DNA from: Pseudomonadota bacterium
Lineage (GTDB): Bacteria; Pseudomonadota; Gammaproteobacteria; Pseudomonadales; Moraxellaceae
Reading direction: 5' to 3'
NCBI GenBank assembly: GCA_023393635.1
Contig: JAEWKT010000055.1
Span: forward strand, 1-64,000
DNA length: 64,000 bases
The notes beneath the pieces are model-generated. The model made no database searches and was not told the origin of the DNA. It saw nothing but the letters and a program-made list of their open reading frames with translations. The stretch's first letter is position 1. Each line of letters opens with the position of its first letter. The translations under genes and the position numbers were made by a program. Below are positions 35,657 to 45,071 of the stretch, one piece after another.

Positions 35657-35775
35657 CATTGGCTTATAAATTATTTAATTAATTAAAATAATCGTGCCCA
35701 GCATGTGCTCAAACTTCTAACAAACCAAGCAATTACCAGACAATCACTACTAAACTAAGCAAATACATATTAAGT

Positions 35776-36963
35776 TTAGCGCGATAAATACCGTGTCATA
35801 TCCTCAATGCCCTTTAAAGTCATGGGATACATTTTATCTTCAAAAATTTGCTTAATGGCTGCAATGGTTTGTGTGTAATGCCAATAGTTTTCAGCTTCAG
35901 GGTTTAACCATGCAGTTTTGCTGAAATGCTGGCGTATGCGATGCAACCAAACGCTGCCCGCCTCATCATTCATATATTCTACTGAACCACCACGTGATAC
36001 CAGCTCATACGGTGCCATACTAGCATCACCTACAAAAATTACACGGTAATCCCGTCCATAGGTATTCATCAAATCCCATGTACTCATACGACTGCTAGAA
36101 CGGCGCGTATTGTCTTTCCACACATGGTCATATAAACAGTTATGGAAATAAAAATACTCTAAAGTTTTAAATTCAGTTTTTGCGGCACTAAACAGTTTTT
36201 CGCATTGCTGGATATAACTGTCCATGGAGCCACCGATATCAAACAGCATTAATACCTTAACGCGATTACGGCGCTCTGGTACCATTTGAATATCAAGCAT
36301 GCCCTGCCGTGCTGTAGAATCAATCGTACCATCAATATCTAGCTCTTCGGCTGCACCTTGGCGCGCAAAACGACGCAAACGACGCAGTGCAATTTGCATT
36401 TGACGGGTGCCCAATACCTGATCATCGTCCAAATTCTGGAATTGACGTTTCTCCCATACCTTAACTGCCGAACGTTGACGTGACGGGCCACCGATCCGCA
36501 CCCCTTCAGGATGATCACCAAAAGCACCAAATGGTGATGTACCACCCGTGCCTATCATCTTATTTCCACCCTGATGCTTTTTATGCTGCTCTTTAAGACG
36601 TTCTTGCAGCATTTTCATCAGCTCTTCTAAAGAGCCAGCTTTTTCAAGCGCGGCTTTTTCTTCAGGGCTTAAGGTTTTTTGCAGTAATTCTAAATCTAAC
36701 CACTCAGGCGGAATTTGCTTTAGCCGCTCTAATAGCTCATCGGTATCCAGTGTTTCAATACCTTCAAAATAGTCTTTCATGGCGCGGTCAAATTTATCGT
36801 AATAGCGTTCATCTTTGACCAGGCAAAGTTTGGCTAAATGATAAAACTCCTCACGATCAGCAAACACCAAACCAGAACGCACTGCTTCGTTTAAATCAAG
36901 CAGCTCGGTGGTGGTGACTGGTACACCGTATTTTTTGAGGGTATAGAACAGATGAACAAACAT
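35776..36963 (-). CDS. VWA domain protein, CoxE-like
   Basis: 395 residues. The N-terminal helical region (1-130) is charged, with ERLKQIPPEWLDLELLQKTLSPEEKAALEK; a Gly-rich linker follows, then a von Willebrand A domain with a MIDAS-type LFDIGGSMDSY (DxGxS) for metal binding and GDASMAPYEL later. Family members (CoxE, YehP-like) work with MoxR AAA+ ATPases as chaperone pairs that insert cofactors or activate enzymes. The MoxR gene sits just upstream, supporting this. The client is unknown. Confidence 0.9.
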   Translation of the reverse strand: MFVHLFYTLKKYGVPVTTTELLDLNEAVRSGLVFADREEFYHLAKLCLVKDERYYDKFDRAMKDYFEGIETLDTDELLERLKQIPPEWLDLELLQKTLSPEEKAALEKAGSLEELMKMLQERLKEQHKKHQGGNKMIGTGGTSPFGAFGDHPEGVRIGGPSRQRSAVKVWEKRQFQNLDDDQVLGTRQMQIALRRLRRFARQGAAEELDIDGTIDSTARQGMLDIQMVPERRNRVKVLMLFDIGGSMDSYIQQCEKLFSAAKTEFKTLEYFYFHNCLYDHVWKDNTRRSSSRMSTWDLMNTYGRDYRVIFVGDASMAPYELVSRGGSVEYMNDEAGSVWLHRIRQHFSKTAWLNPEAENYWHYTQTIAAIKQIFEDKMYPMTLKGIEDMTRYLSR

Positions 36964-37116
36964 AAAAAGCCTATGAAAAACTACCTACGTTGCGCTTGCT
37001 ATGTTAAAAGCACATTCCGAATGCTCATTTACCCTTGTGTAAACTCCGCTTCGTCATATGCTTTTGCCTCGCCAGCCCTGCCTCGCTTAATTTTTCAGAG
37101 GCTTTTAAGATAAAGT

Positions 37117-37968
37117 TTAACGGCGTGACATAAAGGCCAGCCGCTCTAGCAATTGCACATCTTGCTCATTTTTAATGAGCGCACCATACAATGGTGGAAT
37201 AGCAGATTTAGGATCACGGTTACGCAATACATCTTCTGGCATGTCATCGGCCATCAATAAACTTAGCCAATCAATCAGCTCGCTGGTTGAAGGTGGTTTT
37301 TTAAGACCTGGTACGTCACGCAACTTGAAAAATACCTGTAGTGCTTCGCTGACCAATGTTTCGCGTATTTGTGGAAAATGGACATCAATAATTTGACGCA
37401 TGGTGGCTTCGTCGGGGAACTCAATATAATGGAAGAAGCAACGACGCAAAAATGCATCTGGCAGCTCTTTTTCATTATTTGAAGTGATAATAACGATAGG
37501 ACGCTGCTTGGCACTGATGGTTTCGCCCGTTTCATAAACATAAAACGCCATACGATCTAGCTCATGCAGCAAGTCGTTTGGAAATTCAATATCAGCTTTA
37601 TCCACTTCATCAATTAGTAATACGCAACGCTCTTCGCTGGTAAATGCTTCCCAGAGCTTACCTGGCTTAATATAGTGGCCAATATCATAGACCTTGTCTT
37701 CACCCAGCTGGCTATCACGCAAACGTGACACCGCATCGTACTCATATAAGCCTTGCTGGGCTTTGGTAGTGGATTTAATGTGCCACGTAATCAGTTTCAT
37801 GCCTAAGCTTTGCGCAACTTGCTCGGCCAGTAAGGTTTTTCCTGTCCCTGGTTCGCCTTTTACCAATAATGGCTTTTGCAAGGTACGGGCTGCATTGACA
37901 GCCAAACGTAAGTTGTCGGTAGCGATATATTGACTGGTGCCAGTAAATTTTTGCTGTTGTATGGTCAT
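37117..37968 (-). CDS. MoxR-family AAA+ ATPase
   Basis: 283 residues. Walker A GEPGTGKT (38-45), Walker B CVLLIDEVDKAD (about 116-127), sensor 1 IVIITSNNEKELPDAF and arginine-finger region RRCFFHYIEFPD are visible. MoxR ATPases pair with VWA proteins, here the CoxE-like gene 150 bp downstream in the same direction. A small membrane protein gene sits 17 bp upstream of its start. Probable remodeller or chaperone in the cytoplasm; target unknown. Confidence 0.93.
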   Translation of the reverse strand: MTIQQQKFTGTSQYIATDNLRLAVNAARTLQKPLLVKGEPGTGKTLLAEQVAQSLGMKLITWHIKSTTKAQQGLYEYDAVSRLRDSQLGEDKVYDIGHYIKPGKLWEAFTSEERCVLLIDEVDKADIEFPNDLLHELDRMAFYVYETGETISAKQRPIVIITSNNEKELPDAFLRRCFFHYIEFPDEATMRQIIDVHFPQIRETLVSEALQVFFKLRDVPGLKKPPSTSELIDWLSLLMADDMPEDVLRNRDPKSAIPPLYGALIKNEQDVQLLERLAFMSRR

Positions 37969-37985
37969 AACAAAATCACAATTGG

Positions 37986-38354
37986 TTATTCAATAGGAGT
38001 GGGTTGGCGATATTGCTGATATTTATTCCACAGATATGCCAAAAAGAAGCCCAGTGCAGAGATAAATAAAATAGGAATCAGATTCGTCCAGATCAGGTGT
38101 TTTTCATCTGTTAATAAGCCAAATAACAAGCCAACAATGGCAGGTGCTATCTGGGCATTTGCCCCTTCGGTAATGGTAGGTGACAATAGCAACGCAAATA
38201 ACAGAATCCAGCTCATTCCGCCAAAGGGACGCGGCACTGCTCTGGCAATAAAATACCAAAGCCAAAGCACAATTAAACTACCGCCCAAATATACGACTAT
38301 TGCCAGATTATATTCAGGAATATTGTCAAGCGCAGAAAATAAATCAGGCACCAC
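37986..38354 (-). CDS. Small membrane protein upstream of MoxR
   Basis: 122 residues with about four hydrophobic segments (18-38, 48-58, 67-83, 88-108) and a charged tail. It begins with GTG after GAGGG and overlaps the ycgL gene by 11 bp, and stops 17 bp before the MoxR gene, so it bridges ycgL and the MoxR-CoxE pair. I recognise no family. Its place suggests a membrane partner for the MoxR/CoxE chaperone pair, which is inference only. Confidence 0.78.
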   Translation of the reverse strand: MVPDLFSALDNIPEYNLAIVVYLGGSLIVLWLWYFIARAVPRPFGGMSWILLFALLLSPTITEGANAQIAPAIVGLLFGLLTDEKHLIWTNLIPILFISALGFFLAYLWNKYQQYRQPTPIE

Positions 38355-38649
38355 GTAATCCCTCAGGGGCAGGCGCAGAAGCAGAGATTAACCCTTCTGG
38401 CGGTAGCTGCAAAAAATAGCCTTGCTGCTTAAATGAGGTTAAAACATCTTTGACATTAACACGTGCCAATTTACGCTCAGGCGTTAATTCAAGATGCATG
38501 ACAAAATTTGCACGCCCAAACGCTAATTTAAGATCAGCAGGAACAGCATGTAGTGGATCAATGACATCTGCATCATTTGGGTAGTTTGGCCTCGCAATAT
38601 AAAGATACATCTCATCTTTTTTGCTTGATTTATAGATATCGCAATGCAT
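38344..38649 (-). CDS. YcgL domain protein
   Basis: 101 residues with the YcgL core: CDIYKSSKKDEMYLYIARP, FGRANFVMHLELTPERKLARV, NVKDVLTSFKQQGYFLQLPPE. Small soluble alpha/beta protein of unknown biochemistry. In Pseudomonas it lies next to rnd, as here, 95 bp downstream of rnd in the same direction. Its stop overlaps the next gene's start. Confidence 0.92.
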   Translation of the reverse strand: MHCDIYKSSKKDEMYLYIARPNYPNDADVIDPLHAVPADLKLAFGRANFVMHLELTPERKLARVNVKDVLTSFKQQGYFLQLPPEGLISASAPAPEGLRGA

Positions 38650-38743
38650 TAATTTTCACACTCATTACAGACAACTCACATTAGCATACACTATATTAAG
38701 TGAATGAGACTGACCAAAAGTATGCACTCTCGAGTCTCTTTTG

Positions 38744-39886
38744 CTAATCAATGGGTGACATCTCAGCCGCCAATACTTTCTGCTGCTGATTTAATAAATT
38801 TAAAATAGGCTGGGTTAGCATCTCATAACGCCAACCCAATAAATGCTCTGGCAGCATGATTTCGTCCTGTTTTAATGCCACAGTATTAATCATGGCACTC
38901 AGCCATTTCTTACGCAACAACACCTCTGCAGGCACCTGGATATCACTGCTCAAATTTGCCACGTACTGGTGTACCTGATCTAATAGCTCATTATTTTTAA
39001 AACGGATAGGGCGTGGTAACCGTGATGGCCATAACTCAGGCTCTGGCAAATAGTGCAGTAAATCAATTATGGTTTTGCCATGCTCACGCAAAATATTGGG
39101 ACGTATGTCCTTGATATGCTGAAGCTGGTACACATTGATAGGTTGTTTTTCTAATAAATCCATCATGACGCTATTTTTTAAAATAAAGCTTTTAGGCTGA
39201 TCGGTTGCGCGGGCAATTTGCTCACGCCATACACACAGCTGTTGCAATTGGGCAAGCTGCTTGCGGTTATGCCTAAAGTTGGCCGCATCTAAATATAGCT
39301 CAGTAAATGGCCGCTCAGTGGCAATATCCTGCGCGCTAATAGCGCAATCTTGCAATACAAAATCCCATGTTTGTTTTTGTTTTAATTGCTCGCGCACCTT
39401 AATGGCTAAGGTTGGCAGATGAATCACGTCATTAGCGGCATAATGCAATTGCTCTGGACGTAAAGGCCGCGCTAACCAATTAGAACGCGTTTCACCTTTA
39501 TCAATGTGTACATCCAGTTCCTGGCTTAATGCTTGCTGATAACTCACTTGTAAACCATGACCTAAAAAAGCTAAGCCCACCTGGGTATCAAAGATGTTTG
39601 AAAGTGGCTTTTGATTGGCGTAATAATGAATTAAATCGAGGTCTTCACCGCAAGCATGAAATACGTTGAGGCGCGCATTAAAAATAAGCAACCATAGGTC
39701 GCTTAAGTCCAGTGTTTTTCCATCCAGCAAAAACACCTTTCCATCTACATTAATTTGTAATAGCCCAAGACAGGGCCTTAATGTATTGACCTTTATAAAT
39801 TCAGTGTCCAGAGCATAGGTATCTGTTGCCGCCATTGACGCGTACAGATCATACAGCTGATCCTGCTGAGCGATGTACTGGAACAT
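38744..39886 (-). CDS. rnd: Ribonuclease D
   Basis: 3'-5' exoribonuclease that trims tRNA precursors. The DEDDy exonuclease domain starts YALDTEFIKV (Asp27, Glu29) and continues with FHACGEDLDLI and YAANDVIHLP; one or two HRDC domains follow (about 205-370, with RATDQPKSFILKN). 380 residues, standard. Transcribed leftward with ycgL. Confidence 0.96.
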   Translation of the reverse strand: MFQYIAQQDQLYDLYASMAATDTYALDTEFIKVNTLRPCLGLLQINVDGKVFLLDGKTLDLSDLWLLIFNARLNVFHACGEDLDLIHYYANQKPLSNIFDTQVGLAFLGHGLQVSYQQALSQELDVHIDKGETRSNWLARPLRPEQLHYAANDVIHLPTLAIKVREQLKQKQTWDFVLQDCAISAQDIATERPFTELYLDAANFRHNRKQLAQLQQLCVWREQIARATDQPKSFILKNSVMMDLLEKQPINVYQLQHIKDIRPNILREHGKTIIDLLHYLPEPELWPSRLPRPIRFKNNELLDQVHQYVANLSSDIQVPAEVLLRKKWLSAMINTVALKQDEIMLPEHLLGWRYEMLTQPILNLLNQQQKVLAAEMSPID

Positions 39887-40004
39887 CCCTTTTTGTATCC
39901 TAAATGATAGTCAAACTGTTAAAGCCAGTTTAACCAAGTGCTGCCAAATTAAACGTATAAAATTAATAACTGAGTAAAATAATTACGTATGGATGAAACA
40001 GGGC

Positions 40005-40601
40005 TTAGCGTACTGATAAGCGGTATTGTAATGCCTGACTTAAAGTATGACTGTCGACATACTCAAGCTCACCGCCTTGCGGTACGCCCTGTGCAATTCG
40101 TGTGACTTGCACAGGTAAATTTTTACTGGCTTCCACAATATAATGCGCTGTTGCCTGTCCCTCTACAGTGGCATTGGTGGCCAGAATCACTTCTGCAATT
40201 TCTTCCGTCTTCATGCGTGACAATAACAGCGGAATGCCAATTTCATCTGGCCCTACACCGTCGAGTGGTGACAAATGGCCACCAAGCACAAAATAGCGCC
40301 CTTTAAAGCCGCCACTTTGCTCTATAGCCATGACATCTGCTGGCGACTCTACCACGCACAATGCCTGTTGATCACGTTCGCTAGAGGCACAAATATTGCA
40401 AACTTCATGTTCAGACAATGATCGGCAAACACTACAGGTTTGGATACTGTGCATGGCATGATTCAGGGCATGCGCCAAATCAAGTGCACCATGCCGATTA
40501 CGTGCCAACAAGTGCAAGGCCATCCGCTGGGCAGATTTCGGGCCAATGCCTGGCAGCACACGCAAACGCTGCACTAATTCATCAAATGCTGGACTGAACA
40601 T
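40005..40601 (-). CDS. recR: Recombination protein RecR
   Basis: Gap-repair mediator acting with RecF and RecO. 198 residues: helix-hairpin-helix LPGIGPKSAQRMALHLL (16-32), zinc finger cysteines 56, 59, 68 and 71, then the Toprim domain with CVVESPADVMAIEQSG and GVPQGGELEYVD. Starts 23 bp after ybaB, forming the usual ybaB-recR pair, but dnaX, which normally precedes them in E. coli, is far away. Confidence 0.98.
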   Translation of the reverse strand: MFSPAFDELVQRLRVLPGIGPKSAQRMALHLLARNRHGALDLAHALNHAMHSIQTCSVCRSLSEHEVCNICASSERDQQALCVVESPADVMAIEQSGGFKGRYFVLGGHLSPLDGVGPDEIGIPLLLSRMKTEEIAEVILATNATVEGQATAHYIVEASKNLPVQVTRIAQGVPQGGELEYVDSHTLSQALQYRLSVR

Positions 40602-40624
40602 GCATATCCTATAAGGCTAGTGTA

Positions 40625-40954
40625 TTAAAATAACCCTGCCATTCCTGGTGGAAGCCCCATGTTGCTGTTGGCATTTTTCATGGTTTCATCGGACAGGGTT
40701 TCAGCTTGACGTACTGCATCATTAATGGCGGCGGCAATCAAATCTTCAATCATATCGGCGTCATCTTTTAGTAACTCAGGGTCAATTTGAATACGCTTGA
40801 CCACATAACGGCCTGTCATGGTCACTTTAACCAGGCCACCACCTGCTTCTGCCTGCACTTCGGTTTGCGCCAGTTGCTCTTTGGCTTTTTTTACGTTGGC
40901 TTCAACATCTTTTTGCATGCGCTGCGCTTGTTGCATCAACATATTAATATTCAT
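40625..40954 (-). CDS. ybaB: YbaB/EbfC family nucleoid-associated protein
   Basis: 109-residue DNA-binding protein: MLMQQAQRMQKDVEANVKKAKEQLA, GGGLVKVTMTGRYVVKRIQID, and a Met/Gly-rich tail NMGLPPGMAGLF. Binds DNA as a tweezer-shaped dimer in related bacteria. First gene of the ybaB-recR pair. Confidence 0.96.
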   Translation of the reverse strand: MNINMLMQQAQRMQKDVEANVKKAKEQLAQTEVQAEAGGGLVKVTMTGRYVVKRIQIDPELLKDDADMIEDLIAAAINDAVRQAETLSDETMKNANSNMGLPPGMAGLF

Positions 40955-40987
40955 TGAATTTCTCCTAATTAAAATTTAAGCCATACA

Positions 40988-42205
40988 TTAATTTGACATG
41001 ATCCAGTCTAGTCCACGTGCCAGATCAACTTTAATGTCTTCAATATCTTCTAAACCTACCGACACACGCAGTAAGCCTTCTACAATTCCAGTCGCTACCT
41101 TTACCTCTGCTGGCAATTTGCCATGGGTGGTAGTAGCAGGATGTGTGATGGTCGTTTTGGCATCACCCAAATTACCAGTAATAGAAATAAACTGGGTGTG
41201 ATCAATGACTGCCCACGCCCCTTGTCGCTCTCCTTTAACCACAAAGGATACAATACCACCAAATGCACGCTGTTGCTTTTTGGCAAGCTCATGGCCTTGA
41301 TGGGTAGGCAGGCCATTATAAAACACAGTGTCAACCGCAGGATGCGCCTGTAGCCATAACGCAAGTTCAAGGGCACTTTTAGAATGGGCATCCATACGCA
41401 AGCGCAAGGTTTCCAGCCCTTTTAAAAACACCCATGCATTAAACGGGCTCATGCTTGGGCCAGTCGTGCGAACCACAGCAAAAATTTCTGCAATTAGTTT
41501 GCTGTCACCCACCACTGCCCCGCCTAATGCCCGACCCTGACCATCCAGATATTTGGTGGCAGAATGTACCACCAGATCTGCGCCAAACTTTAAAGGTTGC
41601 TGTAAGGCTGGCGTACAAAAGCAGTTATCAACCACAAATAAAATATCATGCTGATGTGCAATATTGGCTATAGCACTTAGATCAGCCACTTCTGACATGG
41701 GATTACTGGGCGATTCACAAAAGAACATTTTGGTTTTGCCAGACTGCACTGCGGCTTGCCACTGCGATAAATCACTTAAATCTACAAAGCTGATATCTAT
41801 GCCAAATTTGCGCATGTATTTATCAAACAATGAGGTAGTGGTACCAAATACTGCCCGCGAGCAAACCACATGGTCACCCGCTTTTAAAAATGCAAGTGCC
41901 GTGGCTAAAATTGCAGCCATGCCAGAGGCTGTTGCAATGCAGCTCTCACCACCTTCTAGCGCGGCAAGTCGCTGTTCAAACATGCGTACCGTAGGATTGG
42001 TAAAACGCGAATAAATATTGCCCTGCACTTCGCCCGAAAAATGCGCTGCGGCATCAGCAGCACTGGTATAAACAAAAGATGAGGTTAAAAATATAGGTTC
42101 GCCATGTTCGCCTTCTTGCGTGCGTTGATGACCAGTACGGATGGCTAGCGTATCAAAACTCTGACTTTGCTGTACTGCACTGTCTAAATCTGGCCATTGG
42201 CTCAT
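40988..42205 (-). CDS. metZ: O-succinylhomoserine sulfhydrylase
   Basis: PLP enzyme that makes homocysteine directly from O-succinylhomoserine and sulfide. Cys/Met metabolism family: YSRFTNPT, ESPSNP, VVDNCFCTPALQQPL and the Schiff-base Lys218 in HSATKYLDGQGR, a form typical of MetZ rather than MetB. 405 residues. Single gene upstream of ybaB by 34 bp in the same direction and divergent from the PhaC-like gene. I looked upstream for a SAM riboswitch and saw none. Confidence 0.94.
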   Translation of the reverse strand: MSQWPDLDSAVQQSQSFDTLAIRTGHQRTQEGEHGEPIFLTSSFVYTSAADAAAHFSGEVQGNIYSRFTNPTVRMFEQRLAALEGGESCIATASGMAAILATALAFLKAGDHVVCSRAVFGTTTSLFDKYMRKFGIDISFVDLSDLSQWQAAVQSGKTKMFFCESPSNPMSEVADLSAIANIAHQHDILFVVDNCFCTPALQQPLKFGADLVVHSATKYLDGQGRALGGAVVGDSKLIAEIFAVVRTTGPSMSPFNAWVFLKGLETLRLRMDAHSKSALELALWLQAHPAVDTVFYNGLPTHQGHELAKKQQRAFGGIVSFVVKGERQGAWAVIDHTQFISITGNLGDAKTTITHPATTTHGKLPAEVKVATGIVEGLLRVSVGLEDIEDIKVDLARGLDWIMSN

Positions 42206-42478
42206 GCTTTACCTCAAAGTGTTTAGCAACACGGATTATTAAAAAACAAGTGGCAATTGTGAAAGTCTAAGCCATACCCGTCAAGTTTAAAATGCTAGAA
42301 AATTGAGGTATTCATGCTAAATTACCCCGAATAAGGCTGAAAACTAAAATTGTCAATTCAGCCAACTCATCATCACACAGAACCCCTTAAAATGATGGCC
42401 GTTTTTATGATTGATATTGCAATCAGTACTGCTGGTTGCCTGCCTGCATTTTCGTTTAATGTTTAAAAGAGTTTAATT

Positions 42479-43582
42479 ATGTCCAAATCGTTCAAAGCGA
42501 TTCGTCAACTTCGTCAAAATCCAAGTTTTAGTAATGCTTATGACCGATTTTTTAATCCTGCCTTATTGATTCAATCAGGCAAAACGCCTTATGTAGAAAT
42601 TTATCAGCATGAATTAGCCAGCTTACGCTACTATCCACCGCTTGAAAATGCGCCTGTAAAACATCGTGTGCCATTGGTGTTTGTTGCGCCGCTGGCCATT
42701 AACATGAATATTTATGATTTATTTACAGAACGCTCGTTGGTTAAGTATTTTCTACAGCAAGGCTTTAGTGTGTATTTAATTGATTGGGGCACACCAACCC
42801 GTGCGCATGCCACGCTTAATTTTGAATATTATGTGTTAAAGCAAATGCCAGCCTTACTTGATCAGGTACGCCAGCATAGTGGACAGCAACAGCTTAGTTT
42901 ACATGGCTGGAGCATGGCGGGTGTGTTCACTTTGCTCTATGCAGCAGCCACCAAAGATCCAGACATTAAAAATATTATTATATTAGGCACGCCTGTTGAT
43001 GCCTATGCCTCAGGCAGTATTGGTAAAATGTACAAAACCCTGGGACGTGGCCTGAGATGGTTCAAAAATAAAACTGGTCTACATCCACGTCAGATTCCTG
43101 TACCCTTTTTGCATACGCCTGGCTGGACCAATGCCTTGGGCTTTAAAATACTTGATCCTGTTGGCACGGTTAAAGGCCATATCAATTTATTAAAGCAACT
43201 CAAAGACCGCAAGTCAGTAGAGGCACATGCCACGCTGGGGGAATTTTTAAATAACATGGTCGATTACCCAGGTGGTATTAACCGTGACATGCTTTTAAAA
43301 GTGTGGCTAGAAAACAGCTTAAGCCGTGGCGAGTTTCCAATTGGTGGTCAAACCGTTTACTTAAAAGATATTCATGCCTCATTACTGGCTGGTGGTGGCC
43401 GCAATGATGGTATGGTAACCGTAGATGCGGTACGGCCATTGACCAAATTACTAGGTACTGATGACACCAGCTTTACCAGTATTGCTGGCGGACATGTAGG
43501 CTTAATGAGCAGTCAGCAAGCTGCCAAAGAGTTTTGGCCATTTATGGCAAACTGGTTGGCACAGCGTTCAAACCAGACCTAA
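42479..43582 (+). CDS. PhaC-like alpha/beta hydrolase with serine nucleophile
   Basis: 367 residues resembling class III polyhydroxyalkanoate synthase: PLVFVAPLAINMNIYDL, the FLQQGFSVYLIDWGTP segment typical of PhaC, and the C-terminal GGRNDGMV (acid) and GGHVGLM (His). In PhaC the nucleophile is Cys in GxCxG; here the elbow reads LHGWSMAG (Ser145), so polymerase activity is doubtful and a hydrolase (PHA or acyl-CoA thioesterase-like) is more likely. No PhaE/PhaR partner nearby. Single gene, ATG, about 80 bp before a beta-hydroxyacid dehydrogenase on the same strand. Confidence 0.85.
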   Translation: MSKSFKAIRQLRQNPSFSNAYDRFFNPALLIQSGKTPYVEIYQHELASLRYYPPLENAPVKHRVPLVFVAPLAINMNIYDLFTERSLVKYFLQQGFSVYLIDWGTPTRAHATLNFEYYVLKQMPALLDQVRQHSGQQQLSLHGWSMAGVFTLLYAAATKDPDIKNIIILGTPVDAYASGSIGKMYKTLGRGLRWFKNKTGLHPRQIPVPFLHTPGWTNALGFKILDPVGTVKGHINLLKQLKDRKSVEAHATLGEFLNNMVDYPGGINRDMLLKVWLENSLSRGEFPIGGQTVYLKDIHASLLAGGGRNDGMVTVDAVRPLTKLLGTDDTSFTSIAGGHVGLMSSQQAAKEFWPFMANWLAQRSNQT

Positions 43583-43663
43583 AGCCAAACATCAATTTAA
43601 ACAATCGCGTGGTTTAAATTAACCTGCCGTAATGTAATACGTGTTCACTAAAGAGGAAATGGC

Positions 43664-44539
43664 ATGACTGTAGAATCAGTGGCGTTTATTGGTTTGGGTG
43701 CAATGGGTTGGCGTATGGCTGCACATTTGCCCAAGCATTTTCCTGATGTGCGGGTGTGGAATAGAACCTTTGATAAAGCCGAAAAGCATGCGACTGCCTT
43801 TGGCACCACAGCCAGCAGTATTGAGCATGCGGTACAAGCAGATGTGATTTTTTCTTGCCTGCCAACCAGTGCGCAAGTTGAAGAAGTGATTTTGGCTTAT
43901 CCTCCAAAAGCTGGCAGTATTTGGGTAGATTGCACCAGTGGCGAGCCTACTTCAGCGCAAAAACTCAGTCAGCAGCTTCTAGACTATGACGTCCATTTTT
44001 TGGATGCACCTGTGTCTGGCCAAACCATTGGTGCAGAAAACGGCACATTAACTGTGATGGTTGGTGGCAATGCACAAGCACTTGAACGTGCGCGCCCTGC
44101 AATTGAGCCTTTTGCAGGTTTAATTGAACATGTGGGAATAAGTGGTTCAGGCTTTGCAGTAAAAGCAGTGAACAATATGCTATTAGCGGTTAATTTGTGG
44201 GCAGCGGCTGAGGGCTTTAGTGCATTAAAAGCGCATGGTGTAAATATCCAAAGCGCGCTTAATTGCATTAACGCATCCAGTGGTAAAAGCAATGCGACTG
44301 AAAGTGTATTGCCACAACGGGTGTTTAATCGTACTTTTCCAAATACCTTTGCACTGAATTTGCTGGCCAAAGACACTGGTATTGCGCTTGATTTGGTGCA
44401 GCGGGCAAAACTGCCAGCCCCCGTTTTGGCCCTCACACAAAGTTTAATTCGTGCAGCAAGCGATACATCAGTGGCTGATAGCGACTTTTCGGCAGCGGTG
44501 AAGTTATTGGAAAGCTGGACTAATATTGAGCTTAGCTAA
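43664..44539 (+). CDS. NAD(P)-dependent beta-hydroxyacid dehydrogenase (HIBADH/GLYR family)
   Basis: 291-residue oxidoreductase. N-terminal Rossmann fold FIGLGAMGWRMA (8-19); DCTSGEPTSAQKL and DAPVSGQTIGAENGTLTVMVGG are the substrate-site motifs of 3-hydroxyisobutyrate dehydrogenases, and the catalytic Lys lies in GFAVKAVNNMLLA. The exact substrate (3-hydroxyisobutyrate, tartronate semialdehyde or other) is not deducible. GAGGAA ribosome site before the ATG. Same strand as the PhaC-like gene and the HIT gene; no overlap. Confidence 0.92.
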   Translation: MTVESVAFIGLGAMGWRMAAHLPKHFPDVRVWNRTFDKAEKHATAFGTTASSIEHAVQADVIFSCLPTSAQVEEVILAYPPKAGSIWVDCTSGEPTSAQKLSQQLLDYDVHFLDAPVSGQTIGAENGTLTVMVGGNAQALERARPAIEPFAGLIEHVGISGSGFAVKAVNNMLLAVNLWAAAEGFSALKAHGVNIQSALNCINASSGKSNATESVLPQRVFNRTFPNTFALNLLAKDTGIALDLVQRAKLPAPVLALTQSLIRAASDTSVADSDFSAAVKLLESWTNIELS

Positions 44540-44606
44540 TTGTTTGACATGATATTGCAGATTAAATGTTATGAACATGATTTAACCTAAAAAAGGAGTA
44601 TATGAG

Positions 44607-45023
44607 ATGGCTTATGATGAGCAAAACATTTTTGCCAAAATACTGCGCGGCGAGATTCCCTGCACCAAAGTCTATGAAGACGATAAAACGCTGGCCTTTA
44701 TGGATATCATGCCGCAAGCAGATGGCCATACCTTGGTGATTCCCAAAGAACCAGCGATAACCTTAATGGATTTATCGCCTGAGTCTGCTGCCTATACCAT
44801 TAATATTGTGCAAAAAGTCGGCAAAGCCATTCAAAAGGCTTTAGGGGCTGAAGGTATTGTGCTGATGCAATTAAATGGCAGCAAAGCGGGGCAAACTGTG
44901 CCACACATTCATTTTCATTTAATTCCAAGCTCCATCCATGAGCTAGGCAAGCATGCCGCACAAATGGGCGATATGGATAAAATTAAACAATTGGCTGAGA
45001 GAATTAAGGCTGAATTGGATTGA
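44607..45023 (+). CDS. HIT family nucleotide hydrolase
   Basis: 138 residues with DDKTLAFMDIMPQADGHTLVIPK and the histidine triad VPHIHFHLIP. HIT enzymes split nucleoside phosphoramidates or dinucleotides; this one resembles the HinT/Hit-like group with an N-terminal FAKILRGEIPCTKVYED. AAGGAG ribosome site. Soluble. No clear operon partner beyond its co-oriented neighbour. Confidence 0.92.
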   Translation: MAYDEQNIFAKILRGEIPCTKVYEDDKTLAFMDIMPQADGHTLVIPKEPAITLMDLSPESAAYTINIVQKVGKAIQKALGAEGIVLMQLNGSKAGQTVPHIHFHLIPSSIHELGKHAAQMGDMDKIKQLAERIKAELD

Positions 45024-45071
45024 TTTAAAAATTTAGCATGAAACAGGTTATTTTACTGAGCAAATAACCTG

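Noticed and set aside
38706..38738. GAGACT/AGTCTC inverted repeat as rnd terminator
   Set aside because: Loop is long (about 21 nt) and the T tract lies on the wrong side for leftward transcription.
42206..42478. SAM riboswitch before metZ
   Set aside because: The spacer lacks the paired segments and conserved core of the SAM classes I know.
43984..44436. 150-codon minus-strand frame within the hydroxyacid dehydrogenase gene
   Set aside because: Antisense shadow of a gene with complete Rossmann and catalytic motifs.
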